Of a stretch of 64,000 nt of DNA, positions 11,368-25,239 are shown in pieces; the stretch's first letter is position 1, and every line of letters begins with the position of its first letter. Location of the stretch: positions 171,211 to 235,210 of the forward strand of contig CAXKVR010000017.1 in the NCBI GenBank assembly GCA_964058845.1. The letters run 5' to 3'. The notes beneath the pieces are model-generated. The model made no database searches and was not told where the DNA came from. It saw only the letters and a list, made by a program, of their open reading frames with translations. The stretch comes from Carex sylvatica. Its lineage: Eukaryota > Streptophyta > Magnoliopsida > Poales > Cyperaceae. Position numbers and translations under genes: made by a program.

Positions 11368-14300
11368 TCATGTTCTGATTTTCAAAACAAAATCAATACA
11401 CGATGCCATAGGGCAGTTGGTCTTGATTGCATTGGGTTCAACATGAGACCGAGAAGCAGCATAGCCTTCCTGATTAATATAGAGGGAGAGAGAAAAGAAT
11501 TGTTAAAGCAAAGCATGTTTGGTTTCAACAGCAATTATTAAAAGAGGTAACAAGAAAGGAAAATCTTGCACAAGCCAGATAAAAAAACACTAAATTTAGA
11601 GGGGTCAAATGCCCACTTTTTTGTCCCATTGCTCAAACACCATTCACTTGGTATTAATAATTCAACATCCATATTTCCATTGGAATCATTGATCTCATTG
11701 TACGTGATTCACAAGTAATGCATTTAAGTTTAAGAATTGTAAGATTTATAATTTTCTTCTATTCGAGACCAAAAATGCAGAACATCAGAAGTTTATTGTA
11801 ACTAGTACAATGTGATTTTTTTCACCTTTTGAGCTTTATACAAATGAAATATAAATTTATATTTTTTTTAATGCTAATGCAATGTAAATTAATATATTTT
11901 TAATGTAAATGCATTTTTGCTGGCGATGTAGACCAAGGTCAATGTTCAGGTCTGCTGTTTGCAATTTAACTATTGAATTATTTATGCCAAAGTAAAAATG
12001 AGTATCATGTGGCGGAAAAGAAGCAGCATTTGATCCTCTAAAATCTAACACCCAACTAGCTTTAATCTCAGTATGACCTGACCAAATTTTCTGACACACA
12101 ACAGCACAGTTATTCTCATTAAAAAATAATAATACAGTGTTATGTAATCTATATAATGTTTAGAGAAAATTTGCATATAAAAAAGAGGGAAAAATGTTAC
12201 CGCTTGTAATGCATGGATCAGTGTGCTCACGGGAGGAGAGTTGACCTTAGCTCTCCTGGCAATCTATAATTTTGATTAGGTGGTACTGTCAATAGCATAT
12301 TAAAATATATCTACAGGTTCTCATAAAAAATAATATAGTGAAATTAAAATTTTTGTTTGACTTAAAAGAACAAATGTGGCAAACAAGATCGCAATTCTGG
12401 CAGGTCTAGACTGGACATGACCTGCAAGGTACAGCACCATACTAACCAGTCAATTGGTAACAGGGCTTGGTAACTATGCTAATAAAACCCAGCTAATTAC
12501 GTTCAGCCCAAGATAAACACAAAAGAAGATAATATCTGAGATTCCGCCAGTGACTGCACCACATGATACATTACTGTCTGATCCAACAATACCAAGCTTA
12601 GGCAGTCCATGTGTGGCATCAAGAGAATTCTATCTTCCTAAAATAAAATATAAACGTTAGAGAAATGAGATTAAATTGACATGACCTCATCAACTTTGAT
12701 GTATCCAGGTGGCAACAGGGGGTCGCATTCGTCAATCATCAAGTTAAGAAGTTTATCCAAATCATCATTTTTGCTGTTAGTGTATGCCCATCCCCACTCC
12801 CTTGCTAACTCCAACATTTCACCTACATTTTCTGCACTGTGAAGCGGACCCGTCCATAGGGGACCTGATACCACTACCTGTATAAGATATCAACGAGAAT
12901 AATAAAAAACCATTTGTAATGTAATATAATTTGCAGGAAATTACACAAGATATTTTTCTGCTTTTGCAAATAAACATTTTTTCTCACATTAGCAAGTAAC
13001 ACCTTTTTGTGTTTATAATTGCAACTAAGGCCAACTGTTAGTGGGGTAAAGAAAACATATGTTCTATGAAAAAACAGAAGTCTGGCCCCTGCCAAGTCCA
13101 CGGTCCCCCACAAGTCATAATCAAATTAAAATCAGGCCAAGTTGATTCACGTGTTGGATTTGAATAGAAGAAAAGTTTGTTTATGAAGCAATTCAATCAG
13201 TTGATATGGTAAGGCAGCTCTTTAGTTATAGCACATTATTGCCATGTGCAAATTACTCAAAAAATTAGTAAAGTGTCAGTCACAAATATGAGTAACGCAT
13301 GGTGTAATTTGAAAACATAGTGAAATGCTGCTGCTGGGAGTACTTTGCATAGAAAGGCATTTGGTCCAACTGTATACTTAATTGTGAGGTATACCTTTTT
13401 GCTACCACAAGGGCATGAAATCTGGCCAAGTTCGTCCCAGCTAAATGTTTGTAAATGTCCACATTTGTTGCAGTAACCTATGAATCCATATTGGCTGCCA
13501 AAAAAAAAAATTCATAAAAAAGACTACATGTTAATGATTTTCATTGCATCCATATCGCACGTGCATAATATATTTCCTTTTTAAGATATTTTGGATGGTA
13601 AGATGCAAATTGCAATTGAGGTTGAGAACATATAATAAATTAGCATAGGTTTCCAAAAAAAATCTTATGACTACAAATGGAAACTAAGGAATATTTGGAA
13701 TATAGTTTTAGGACAGTTGAAACAAATAAATGGATGAATAATTCCTCACCTGATATCATCATTCTTCCCCTTGCCCAGTTGCAGCATTACTCTAAAGACG
13801 GGTCCATGGTAGGAGTAATATGAGAAAACAGGAGATAAGTGATACCCCAAAGCAGAAGCTTCACGCATGGCCCCACCTATAAGCATGCGCAAACCAATCT
13901 CATTCGAAAATGGCATTGGTCGAACATATGCCCCATATGACGCCAAAGAACTATAAGCAAATCAAGCTCTTATGTACACAAAAAATTACCTCTTCTGTTT
14001 TGCTTAGAAAGTTATAAGTGTCAATGCATATTTCTAATTGAACAAAAGAAGTGTGCCAATGACTGTTCTATATACTGCATACTTAAAATTCATAGCATTT
14101 TCCACAGCTAGTGTGTGGCTAAATTTGTAATTGCTCAAAAGAAAAGACAGGTTAAGTAAATATCCACAAAACAAAGAAAGGAATCTGTATCATACCGGCT
14201 AGGCCTATGACCACCTGACGACCTTCCGTCTGTTGAGGTGAGATACAGTAATCCGCCAATCTTGACAACACAAAGAGCTGACCTCAAAAATGATGTATCA

Positions 14301-15434
14301 CCACCAAAAGAATCAATATCTACCAAATCAAAGAACTCTTTCTGGAGATAACACTCGGTAAACAACCTATTTGCATGGAAATGTGTGATCACCCACCTCC
14401 TCACATCTCTACAGCAAATGGGCTAAGAATGTTAGCTCCTACCGGAACCTACCAGGCACAAATAATCGTGCACGGGTCATATAAACCTGAACCCGAAAGG
14501 CGTAACAGTACTCAGACCTGTGCATAGTTAATTATTTCCCTGTGCAAGTACCTAATAAAATGCTATGTTCACACAAGACCACCAATCTTTTTATCAAATT
14601 CAGGATTTTTCCAGGCACGATATGGGAAACACATTCAACTGTAATAACATCAGTTCATATAGAAAAAAATTAATGTTCTCTGTTGGTTCAAACAAAGTAC
14701 ACATGGATATGGGTAAACAAAATTTTATAAAATTAGTCAAACACAGAGGGATAGAAGAAAAAAAGTTAAAATCTAATTATAAGAGCCAAAATATGGGGAT
14801 ATCCAAACAGAAGTGAATTGGCCACCATTTTCTATTTTCAAAATTTGTCAGTACATTTGATTTATTAAAAGTTTCTAGAAAGGCGCCAAATAGATTCTGA
14901 AGTTTTCCCATACAAACTGGCAAATTAGTACCTCTACTCTAAAACCCAAGCCAAACCGTTATCTTGTAAAAATGCAGAAACAAAAAGTAGAACTTGGTTG
15001 TGGCAGTGTTACCTACTGAACCGTGGCATAGCTGAGGAGAGGTTAGCGAGAATTCGAGGTCGACATCCCTCGAAGGCATCATTAGCCCATACAAAATCAG
15101 CACCACCTTGCGACAGGTACCTGACGGAACGTACTGCGCAACCGCACATGGCATCTAGTACTCTGAGGCCTCTCCCGAGATGGCGTTGTGAAACGGAAGC
15201 CGAGAGTACGGCAAGGTCACGAGCGGTGGCGCTCTCCCGGCGGTAGAAGAGGTCGCCGGTTGTAAACTCGACGCCTCGCTCGGATTCGCTAGTGGAGGCG
15301 GTTAATTGAGCTTCGATTAGGGCTTGAGTTTGCATTTGGCATCGAGGAGGAGGTAGTTGAAGGGATTTAGAGAGGGGAGAGAAGGAACGAGGAGACAGGG
15401 TTCGATGTGGCGAGCAGAGAAAAAGGGTGCTCAT
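11368..15434 (-). CDS. tRNA (guanine-N2)-dimethyltransferase, TRM1 family, organelle-type (seven exons)
   Basis: Predicted SAM-dependent enzyme that dimethylates guanosine (G26 type) in tRNA. Exons on the minus strand: 15434-15013, 14408-14196, 13950-13750, 13494-13395, 12877-12686, 12263-12201 and 11469-11368. They total 1293 nt and 430 residues with all phases closing. Residues 1-45 are Ser/Pro/Arg-rich and acid-poor, fitting an organelle transit peptide. The SAM motif LDAMCGCAVRSVRYL is at 93-107. The catalytic motif DLVDIDSFG is at 168-176, with Ser where canonical TRM1 has Pro (DxDPFG). A zinc-ribbon-like set is C287, C290, C306 and C308. The C-terminus EGYAASRSHVEPNAIKTNCP is family-typical. 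From memory it resembles the predicted chloroplast paralogue At3g56330 more than the cytosolic or nuclear TRM1 genes. Intron 5 has a weak donor (GAG|gtcatg). The last exon is 730 bp from the previous one and is easily missed. tRNA specificity and organelle are inferred. Confidence 0.93.
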
Positions 15435-15479
15435 TGCGCGGGACGCGACGAAGACGAGGGAAGGTTGAGATGCGGCGAG

Positions 15480-18400
15480 GTGTGGCTTATCAGTTGACAG
15501 GGTTTCGGGCTTGATTTTTGAAACCTATTGAAGCCCATTATCGGCCCGTATGCATAACGGCCTTGAAGAATCTGAATTCAGATCCAATCAGATACCTGAC
15601 CCGGTAGAATGAGATTCGAACTGTTTATTGTAATCTGTTACGAATATCAAAGATTTCGTAAATTTAAAACAGACCCAAGAAAATTTGCTCCGTTGAGATT
15701 TCCTCAGAAACGTGCAGTACAAAAAAAATTAAAAAAAAAATAGTGAAATGCTAGTCAAGCTATCCATGCCAGTTGGCAAAAATGAATATTACACTGTCCT
15801 CCTTCGTTAAATCACGAATTATTTATGATTGAAATGTAATTTTAGTGAGAGCTAGCTAAGTTATATATTCATTTCGTTTTACCAAAAGATATAGCACGAA
15901 TATGCAACGATTCATAGTCCCCAAAAAAAAAAGTTATTTGCATTTCGTATTTTTTTATTGGCAACCATATATATTTATACGATATATTATATGAGATATT
16001 GGTGTAAATTTAATTCAAATACAATAACTCACCAAAATGGTACTCCGTATAAATTTTTAGATTGACATTGAGTAAAGTAATGATTTTGCTACATGTACCA
16101 TTCAGGATTTATTAAAATAATTGTTTCTAAATTTAAATTTAATTTATGTGAATTTCATTTGTCTTAAATTTCAATTGAGAAAAAATTAGAATATTATCTA
16201 AATTTTTTTTTTATTTTTAAGTCTGAAGTTTCTACGCGCTAAATCAATAAAGTTTATTTTTTCCTCAAACTAAAAAATATATCATTATAAGACAAACAGT
16301 TGTATTAACTCATAACTGGGGCATACGTTTGTCTTTTTTAAACAATAACCCTTGTTAGTATGTTATTTTCTTGGAAAAATTGGTTATTTGCCACTTCAAA
16401 TCTTCAAATTAAAAAAATATCATTCCGAAATTTGAAATTGTAATAATGCCACTCTAAACTTCATTAATTTTTAATTTTACCACTTCAAATAATTAATGAC
16501 TAAAATATCCTCTCTTATTCTCCTATTCTTCTTCTCATGCCTCCTCTTCTTCTTTATATTCTCTTCCCATGACCATGGCCATATTGAAAATGAAAAAAAA
16601 GAAGCTCTCAAATTATAAATCCAAAAATTTAATTATGTTTGATTCAAACAGATCAACTTGGTTCTATTGCTCATTCCCTGTTTATAGCAAGTGTATAATT
16701 TCCTTTTGACCAGTAACCAGACAGTCCACACTGAAATATACACTAATTTAACCTGACTTTAGTGCTATATGCACTGGCAGAACTATTAAATCAAACTTTG
16801 AAGGAACTCTCAAGAAAATGTAATCTCTGTTCAGTTGACCTCCTTGTAAGCCTACTAATGAACAAAAACCTGTTCATGACAGGCCTAGATTGAAATTGAA
16901 TGGAACAGGCCCTATTTATGATCATTCCGGAACGAAGTTCTTCAAGTCCATGTTCAGCCCGTTCAGTGTTGTTCAAAACTGAGCCCTATTTGGACTTGAG
17001 CCCTGTTCACTGAACTAGGCTGAACTTTGGACAACTTATGAACCAATCATAAACAAACTTATGAACTCCAATTCTGTCAATAACAAAGTTTAAAATCCAA
17101 TTTCAAACAAATTCAAATTGCAATTTCAAACAAAATCTAATTTGCAAATTGTTTCACAATAATTAAAATGCGATCTCAAACATTAGACAAATTAACCTAG
17201 ATAAACAAATCCGAGTTCATCTCTTTCAACAAAATCTGAGTTCATCACTTGCAGCCCCTACATACGCTGAAAAAATTACATTAGTCAGAATTTACATGAT
17301 AATTTAACTCCATTAGAAGTTTCTAAAGAAAAAAAAACTTTTAAAAAAAACTTACCAACATACCCTTATAAAACTTAATTAACATTAGAACACTAAAATT
17401 GATATTATAAAACTCCAAATAAGAGTCTCAGATATAGATGTGCATATTGAAGCTTTATTAGACATAGATGTGCTACTGTTAATTGAGTCTTTACTGTTCT
17501 ACTATCAATTTTACTGTTCTACTGTTAATTGAGTCTTTATTAGACATAGATGTGCAACACCTATATCAGAATAACACCTATATCAAGATTCACTAACTTA
17601 GACCTAAATAAAAAGGATAAATTGAGAGGCCAAAACTGGGCGAAACATACTGCTTTGACCCAAAACAGAGGCCGAAACAGTCAAATATGGTTCAGTTTTG
17701 CCCTGAAACAGTTCTATTCCGGTCAGAGACAGTTCTGCTTGGTCCAGAAACTGATGAAAAGAAAAACAATCTGTTCTAAATAGCCCAAAACAGTCTGTTT
17801 CGGCCTGAAACAGTATGTTTTGGCCAGAAATGAGAGAGAACTCCATTATACTGATAAAAAGTTATTTTCTAGGTAGAAACTGAAAAATAAGTAAGTTCTT
17901 AAATTAGTTACCTATTCTAAATAGTGGTTCTGTCTAACAGCTACTTTATCCAGTTTAACCGCTGAAGAACCACCCTGTTGTGAAGTGTTGTCAAAAGTTT
18001 TTTAAAAGCTCACATGCATATAAAGGACTGATCATAGATAGAAGAGAAAAAGACATTGATGTTCTTATAGATAGAGAGGTACAACAAATGAGAATAAAAC
18101 AATGATATCAAAGGTACATAACCAAGGTGTCATCTACTAAAGTAATACATGAAAATAACAATCGAAAATGAAACTTTCATAAATTATATATTGATGTGTT
18201 GATGAATGAAGACAAGGAGTACGTTGTCAATTAAAACTACACGAATTATAGTATATTTTAACTGAAGAGGTCTGAAATATAGTCCTTTATTTCTGGACCA
18301 GAAGATGAAATCTCCAACTGGGGCCCCTATTAAACTGAAATGTTGTCAGTCTATCACTGAGACTGATCACTGGTTCCTTAATTTGTTAACTATTCTAAAT

Positions 18401-20660
18401 AGTGGTTCTGTCTCAGTTGTAGATTGGTGCTACTGGCCGCATGCAGTTACCATGCACTTCTGAACAGCATAAAGGTGAAATATGAACAGCTAATTAAAAC
18501 CAAAATCCACTAACCAGCAAAAGCGAACTACTATTTAGAAATATATTAAGTGCAACATAGTTAGTAGAAGTTTTGCTAGAAAAAAAATTACCTTTGGTGA
18601 TTTTTTTTTCTAAAGAGTTGTTCAGATTTCCATTCAAACAGATAAATTTTTAGAAGAAGATAATTTAATTTTGTAAAGGGAAAGCATGTTTAAAACCGCC
18701 TATGTGTTTGTGTAATTTGTAATTAGATTCACATGTCATATATTAAAACAGAATTTCGTTAGTTCCATTATTTAACTTGCACGTTTGTAACCAAGTCCTA
18801 TCTCTCAATGCTCTCCATTGCACATTTAGTTTAATACTGTTGGTACTCTCTCTTTTTTAGTTATATATTCACAGAGCAGCTATAGGGGTCCACTTCTCTC
18901 TGTCTTAATTACACACAGAGAAGTGCTCCCTTTTCTTGAAAAAAGCGAATCAGCATCTTCCTTTCTTCTTCTTCTTCAGGGCCTTGGCGCTGTGTATTTC
19001 TTCCTTCTACTGGGCCCTATAAATTCAGGGGTAGGCCCAAATAAAAAATTCTACTGGGCCTAAAAAGATATTTAGAATTCAGAGGTAGGCACTTGTTTAT
19101 CCCGGGCCTATTTGGGTCCACCCCTGACCATGGCAGAAATCAAATTTTTCAAAAGATAAATTTTTTTTTTTTGTTGTTGAGAAAATGGTACATTTAAAAA
19201 TTTCGAGAGCAACGGTATGTATATATTGCAAGTATACAAATTGTCTTGGAAAAAGTAGGTATTGTTTAAGCAGCTATCCCATGAACAATAATTAGAGGCA
19301 CAAATGGGTCTTCCAATAATTATCCTAAAGCTACCCAACATAATAACATAAACAAACCATAGTTGCATCCTTGCAAGCTTTCCTCTTTTTAATTATGACT
19401 CATTCACCTCCTTTCATAATTATTTTTGCAGGAATGTTACACAACATTTTTTTTTTTTCAGTAATTACCCATTTTCTCCAAGTAAGACGGTAGGATAAAA
19501 AACCTACTCATTCTAATTTAGCAAGTTTTCTTATATAGAAAACGTTTGTTAAAAACACTCTGGCCAAAAGAACCACTCTCTTTCGCTGTTGAGTTCAAAA
19601 AAATTAAAAAGTAATTGTTGGGGTGGAGGGGTTAAAAAATTAAAATTAAATTAAACTTCTATTGCCTAGTTAGCATAATTAATATCTAATAAATTTTTTG
19701 GTTGGAGATGCCCTAAGAGGCATAAAATTAAATTCGTTCATTATAGATATGATGTCATTTATAAATAAATAATACAGTTCCTTTTAGCCGATCATGCATT
19801 TTTAAATGAGTATACCTTTGCTACCTAAGTGAGGCGATTTTTTATTTAAACAATACTAGTGTACAATATGATAAATTCAATAAGAATTTGGACAACCTTT
19901 ATTACAAATTATACATATTAAAATTATATTTATAGTATCTATTAATTTTTATCCAAATTAAAATTTGTAACTCTTGTAAAATATGATCAAGTGATTTCGA
20001 AGTATGGTCAATTTTCATACGATCAAATCTCGATAATTCAAAATTCGTAAATAATTTTTATTTTATGATTTTAATAAAATTACATATAGATGTAAAAATA
20101 AAAATAAATTATCCGGGTTCGGTTCGGCGAGGTCAAACATTCGTGATTCAGAATAATTCGAGTATAATTCGGAAATGATTCGGAATTATCCGAATCAGAG
20201 ATCTCAGTCCTGCAAAATAGCTAAAAATAATGTTTTGAAAAAAATTCGGAAAAAATTCATAAAATTCGCGAAATATTTTGAATTTAATTTGATTAAAATT
20301 CGGTCAACCAAATAATTCGGCAGCATCACAAAAAAAAAATATTCTTTTTTAATTCACAAATAATTTACGAATATTGTAACGTCCCTCCCTCCCTCTCTCT
20401 CTCTCTCTCCATTTTTTTTTAAACCGTCTGCAGCCCTCTGAATTCGTTTTTTTTTTTTTTTCAGTGCATCTTTTTCTGTCTGCCTATCTCTTTCCAGCTC
20501 TGACACTTTATCGAATTAATTCCCACAGTATTGATTATTGAAGGATGTAAATTATTCTCCCCTTTAAATGAGTGTATACTATAACTATAGTGTACTTATT
20601 GGTCCTATTAACACTAAATGCAATGCATTCGGCATTTGACATCCCCTTCATTTAATAATT
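15480..20660. other. Gene-poor intergenic stretch
   Basis: No coding gene supported. Contents: an AT-rich stretch (15700-16500); GTTC/GGCC-rich degenerate repeats at 16850-17040 and 17630-17830 whose frames are spurious; a short stretch TTCTAAATAGTGGTTCTGTC repeated near 17917 and 18394; a copy of the dispersed GAATTATTCGGGT repeat at about 20105-20345; and CT and T runs at 20385-20462 just upstream of the OVATE gene. Confidence 0.5.
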
Positions 20661-20672
20661 AAGTTCTCTCAA

Positions 20673-21413
20673 ATGGGGAAACACAAATTCAAATTATCAG
20701 ACCTGTTACCAAATTCATGGTTCTATAAGCTGAAAGACATGAGCAAAGGCACCAAAAACCACAATTCCTTCACAAACAAGAGAAATCATCTTCATGCAAC
20801 CTCAAATACACCAAAGCCTCAACCTTACCTCCCAAACAGAGCATCATTTTACTTCTCAGCCAAAGAAGGCGTCGACAAATTCCCGGTCAAGAGCAATCCG
20901 AAAGCAATAGACATCCATTTCCCAACAGAGACTTCAAAGAAAACCAACCAAATTTCAAGAACATTACTTATGCAACCTCCTATTGCATCTATGTCCAAAT
21001 CACAGCCGTATGATCGAGATGTCTACACCGAAGAAGATAAGTTAAATCATTTCGACATTTCAGCTGAATTCCAAGGAAACCCCGAGATTAAATTGAGGCC
21101 AATCAAAACAAAGGGTTTGGAAAGAGATGCTTTAGCAGATCAACCGAGCTCGCCAAGGCTGAGGAGTAGAAGATTGCGGGTTTATCAGGCCCGAAACCCG
21201 TTAATGAGAGGGTTTATTGTGGTGAAAACTTCTGTTAACCCGTCGATGGATTTCAGAGAGAGCGTATTGGAGATGATTGCGGAGAATGGAATTCGCGAGA
21301 CGAAGGATTTCGAGGAATTGCTGACGTGTTATCTGGTACTCAATTCAAGTGACTATCATGCAGTGATTATTGATGTTTTCAAGAAAATTTGGGGTGATCT
21401 TCGATATGCTTGA
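20673..21413 (+). CDS. OVATE family protein, OFP1-5-like transcription repressor
   Basis: Single-exon gene of 246 residues. OVATE proteins are plant-specific nuclear repressors that bind KNOX/BELL homeodomain and TRM partners and shape organ growth. The N-terminal block FKLSDLLPNSWFYKLKDM (about 6-23) is the conserved segment of the OFP1-5 group, which in family studies lies in the DNA-binding region. A short aromatic patch ASFYFSAKEG follows at 57-66. The basic stretch RLRSRRLR (about 162-169) may be a nuclear localisation signal. The OVATE domain is at about 181-241, from FIVVKTSVNPSMDFRESV through EEL to the conserved end VFKKIWGDL. The start is supported by the conserved N-terminal block directly after ATG and by the absence of an in-frame alternative. 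No introns are needed. Which OFP number it matches cannot be fixed without a tree. Confidence 0.93.
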   Translation: MGKHKFKLSDLLPNSWFYKLKDMSKGTKNHNSFTNKRNHLHATSNTPKPQPYLPNRASFYFSAKEGVDKFPVKSNPKAIDIHFPTETSKKTNQISRTLLMQPPIASMSKSQPYDRDVYTEEDKLNHFDISAEFQGNPEIKLRPIKTKGLERDALADQPSSPRLRSRRLRVYQARNPLMRGFIVVKTSVNPSMDFRESVLEMIAENGIRETKDFEELLTCYLVLNSSDYHAVIIDVFKKIWGDLRYA

Positions 21414-21872
21414 TTGTCAATTATAATTGTAAGTTCCAATTGATTGGTGTTATTTTGTGCATATGTGTGGTGAATCTCGTTTTATATGATTATATATATA
21501 TATTATATGCGATAATAAGTTTGTTTCTTTCTTTTCAAAATATGAATCAGTACTACTCTGTTTATTCTTTCTATTTTATATTCTTTCGGTTTCTCCTACG
21601 TTTATGTACAGCTATTCAGCCACCTAATTTATAATTTGTTGAGGATGCTTTATGTGTTACATATTTTCCTTTTTAAGTTATATTTTTATGGTTAATTTCT
21701 AATATACCCATCAAAACTTATAATATTTCTACCATACCCACATCTTATAATTTTCATTAAAACTAAACATTTTTTTTCTATCCCTTTTTTCATTTAACCC
21801 ATAATTAATATATTTTGAAATATAAAAATATAAAAAAATTTATGTAGATCGAGCTAAGGAGTTGGTGTTTGG

Positions 21873-22303
21873 CAGTGTTTTAAAAATCGGTCTATTCGGC
21901 TGAATATTCGTATTCGGAATCCGAATAGAAAATGAGTATTCGGTCTAATATTCGGTTTCGAATATTTGGCCGCATATTCGGCCGAATATATTTTTTCGCA
22001 TATAATTTATTCGGCCGACTTTTTCCGCATAGAGAATAAGAATCAGAATATGGCCCGAATATGGTACAAATATGATTTATTTGTAGTTTTATAATTTGTA
22101 CTGTGGGTTGTTAACTTGTTTTAACTTATGTTATGTTTTATTTATGTTTATTTGTAATGTTTATCTATATTTATTAGAGTTAATGTCTATGATTTTTCAT
22201 TTGAAAATCTGAATATATAAATCCGAATATGCGGCCGCATACCGTATATGCAGTATGCGGTGGCTTTCCGAATACCGAATAAAAACCGATTATTAAAACA
22301 CTG
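21873..22303 (+). mobile_element. hAT-like MITE, CAGTGTTTTAA family (431 bp)
   Basis: Ends CAGTGTTTTAAAAATCGGT and ACCGATTATTAAAACACTG are inverted repeats. Flanking 8-mers are GTGTTTGG (21865-21872) and GTGTTCGG (22304-22311), one mismatch. The interior is rich in repeated CGAATATTCGG motifs. Confidence 0.88.
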
Positions 22304-23484
22304 GTGTTCGGTATAACCGGATTAAGAAAAGTAGTTGCTTTAAAGACTAAGGAGGCAAATGAGACTTAATTTAAGAAAATTAGTGCTTTAAGAATCTAGG
22401 CAAGAGGAGTTTAAACTTAGAAATTTGGATATAAGAAGCAAAAGTCATGAGATTAGAGAGAAATGACAGTTAATGGAGAGGCACAATTCTCTGTGTTAGC
22501 TATGGATGATAGCTTGATTGATAGAAAGTTTATTGAGAAACTGCTAAATACCTCTTCTTATTAAGGTACTCAATTAATTTCCTTGATGGAGCCCATCATG
22601 AAAATTTTAAATGAAATATTTAATTTGTAAAGTTGTTATAATTTAAAAGAAGGGGGAGGGAAAATTAATAATTATAATAACTAAACCTAAGAAGGCATGT
22701 CTTAATCTCAGTTAAGGAGTTACGTTACCGTTTGAGGACTTGTTCGGCTGTTTACTGTGCACATGAGAAAAAAAAAATTCACTTAGACTTCGTAAAAAAC
22801 AGCCCACGCGTACAGTATTTCGGCCATTCAAAAATTTATATTCCCATTCTCTTTAGACGGCCGAATAATGATTTGATGTAGATTAAGAAATTCAGGATCC
22901 TTAAAGAAGCCTAAGCTCCTCAGCCGAAAAAAAAAAAAAAAAATTATGTAGAAAATAATATGGATTAGTTTTAAAAAAGAAGAATTAAACATCCTTTCTG
23001 TATCAGATGAACCGACAATTATGGTACCATTAATTGGTAACATATGTCAGAATCTAGAAAAGGATGTATGATGAACACATTTCAGAAAAGAGAAGCTCTT
23101 TTTTCCAAAGGTCTGCTTCAAGGAGCCCCACCTTGCCATAAATCGCGCATTTAAATTTGCACAAAGTCACAAAGCTGTAACAGTTGAAAAATATTGAAAC
23201 AGAGGATGAAGAATTTTTTTTTTTTTTTCCCACAAAGTTTTGACAAATTTCAAAATATCGTGCTAAAATATACAAAATTTGGCTAGACGAGTCTAAAAGT
23301 GTTTGTTGAGCCGTCAGATCAAAATTGACAGGACCAGATCGAGATGAGAAAATGCAATTCCTTCGACCATTCCGCTTTTATCACAGTTCTTCACCATCTT
23401 CCCCGTAAAAAACTTCTAAAAATCTTGATTAATTTAACAAAAAATAGGAGGAAAGTAATAGACGTGTTCGCGTCATGTGCATAC

Positions 23485-24209
23485 AAGTGTTGTAAGTCGT
23501 CCGATGGACAGGTACTGCCAAGCGATTAATTAGTATGTGATCGATTAATCAGAATTATGCAGACACTTTAATGTTTCTATTAAATTTATGTGTATATATA
23601 TCATAATTTATTAAAAAAAAATATTTAACTTATTAAACTTATGTATATATATCATAATTTATTATGTATACACATTCATTTAATGAAAAAATAAATACAA
23701 GAATTTAAGCCTTTTCAAATACTAATAACGTAAAGAAATGAAACATTCCAACATAAAATCACTAAATTTAGTTTATGATAACATGTTTCACAAATTAACA
23801 TGTCGTACTAATTGAAAAAAATAAATAAGTAAGAAAAACATATGATATATAAATAACAGAAGAATTAATCAATTCAAAATAAGTAAGAAAACAAATATTA
23901 AAAATATTTGATGTATGTTTAAGTATAAATAAAACTACAATACATAATTTATAAAACTTATTATTACACACTATTACTGAAAAAAAATAATGTGAAATAA
24001 ATATTCACTTGAACAAATTAGAATAAACGGGAATAAACAGAAATAAACGGATGGTTAAATGGTAAAATGACCGATTAATTAGAAAAATGACTGATTAATC
24101 ATTTTTATCTGCCAACAGACATTCGTTAAGTGTGTTCATAACTGTTTAACTGTCGTTAACGATTAAATAGCCGTTTAATAGCCATTAAGATCGTTTTTTT
24201 ACAACACTG
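23485..24209. mobile_element. Probable CAGTGTTGTAA family element, longer form
   Basis: The left end AAGTGTTGTAAGTCG and right end TTTTACAACACTG form short inverted repeats like the 162-bp element at 2245. Interior motifs such as CGATTAATTAG are shared. No target duplication could be found, so the boundaries are less certain. Confidence 0.5.
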
Positions 24210-25239
24210 ATTTTACTAAAGGTGTTTTGTTTGCATATGCATCGGTGGTGTAACAATTTATTACTTGCTTCCCATGCCAAAAAGGGGAAAAATGATATCT
24301 AAGGTACATCTACTTTTTGATATAATTATTAAACATTTTTGACATTTTTAATCATCGAAATTGTATAAATTAAATAAAAAAAACTAAAGTTTTATATGCC
24401 TCGATCTTCAATCATCTCAAGATGGTACATCAAATTTTGTTAAGATCTAAATTAATTTTTTTTTTGGAAAGCGTCGATCAATTAATTAAAATTTAATATA
24501 TCATATCTGCACTACTTATAATAATGATAAACAATATATTATATATCCGAATTTAAAAAAAAAATAGCGGCATTATTTTCAAATTTGTAATGTTGTTAAT
24601 ATTATGATGATAATTTACTTTAAAAAAGATAACAATTTATAGTAGAATTATCAAAATAAATGATAAAAAGGGGAAGTAGGAACAGGAAATAAATATGTTG
24701 TTATTCCAAAGGAATAACAGGAATCCGTAATTTCGATATCTCAACCGTTGATCATTGTTGAGATTCGCACAAAGAAAAGTTTATAATATATAAATTATAA
24801 TACGATCAAATTTAATTTATGTTACTGCGTGGTTTATTCTGGGGCAAGTATTCTTTTCATTTACAGGAAAAGAGAAAAAAATGCTGAATGCAAAATTGAT
24901 CGCTGCATAAATAACAATTTTATTTTGGGGTTACATAGCTTTCTTAAACCTATATAATATTTATAATTAACAAATTTGATGCAACTTCGAACTTACTGTA
25001 CAATGGTACGAGGAAATTAACCCGTCATTTGCAGCAAATGGCAAATGGCAAATGGCATAGACAAAGCACCAACCTGTGGGCCCTGGAGCAGAGAGCATGT
25101 CACCGTCAAAAGTCGTACAAATCTTTGCATACGACAGAACAGTACAAATCAGTTATGTTGCTTACGAATAAAAAAAATGAGAAAAATACATATACAGGTG
25201 GTTTACTTAAAAATTAACATTTGGTCTTGTGTACGGTGG

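Noticed and set aside
11857..12099. Possible TRM1 exon near 12000
   Set aside because: Its translation does not match the family C-terminus, whereas exons 12263-12201 and 11469-11368 do and join in frame; this stretch is intron.
15009..15246. Open frames antisense to TRM1 exon 1
   Set aside because: The minus-strand frame is the real exon with SAM motif and transit peptide; the plus-strand frames are shadows.
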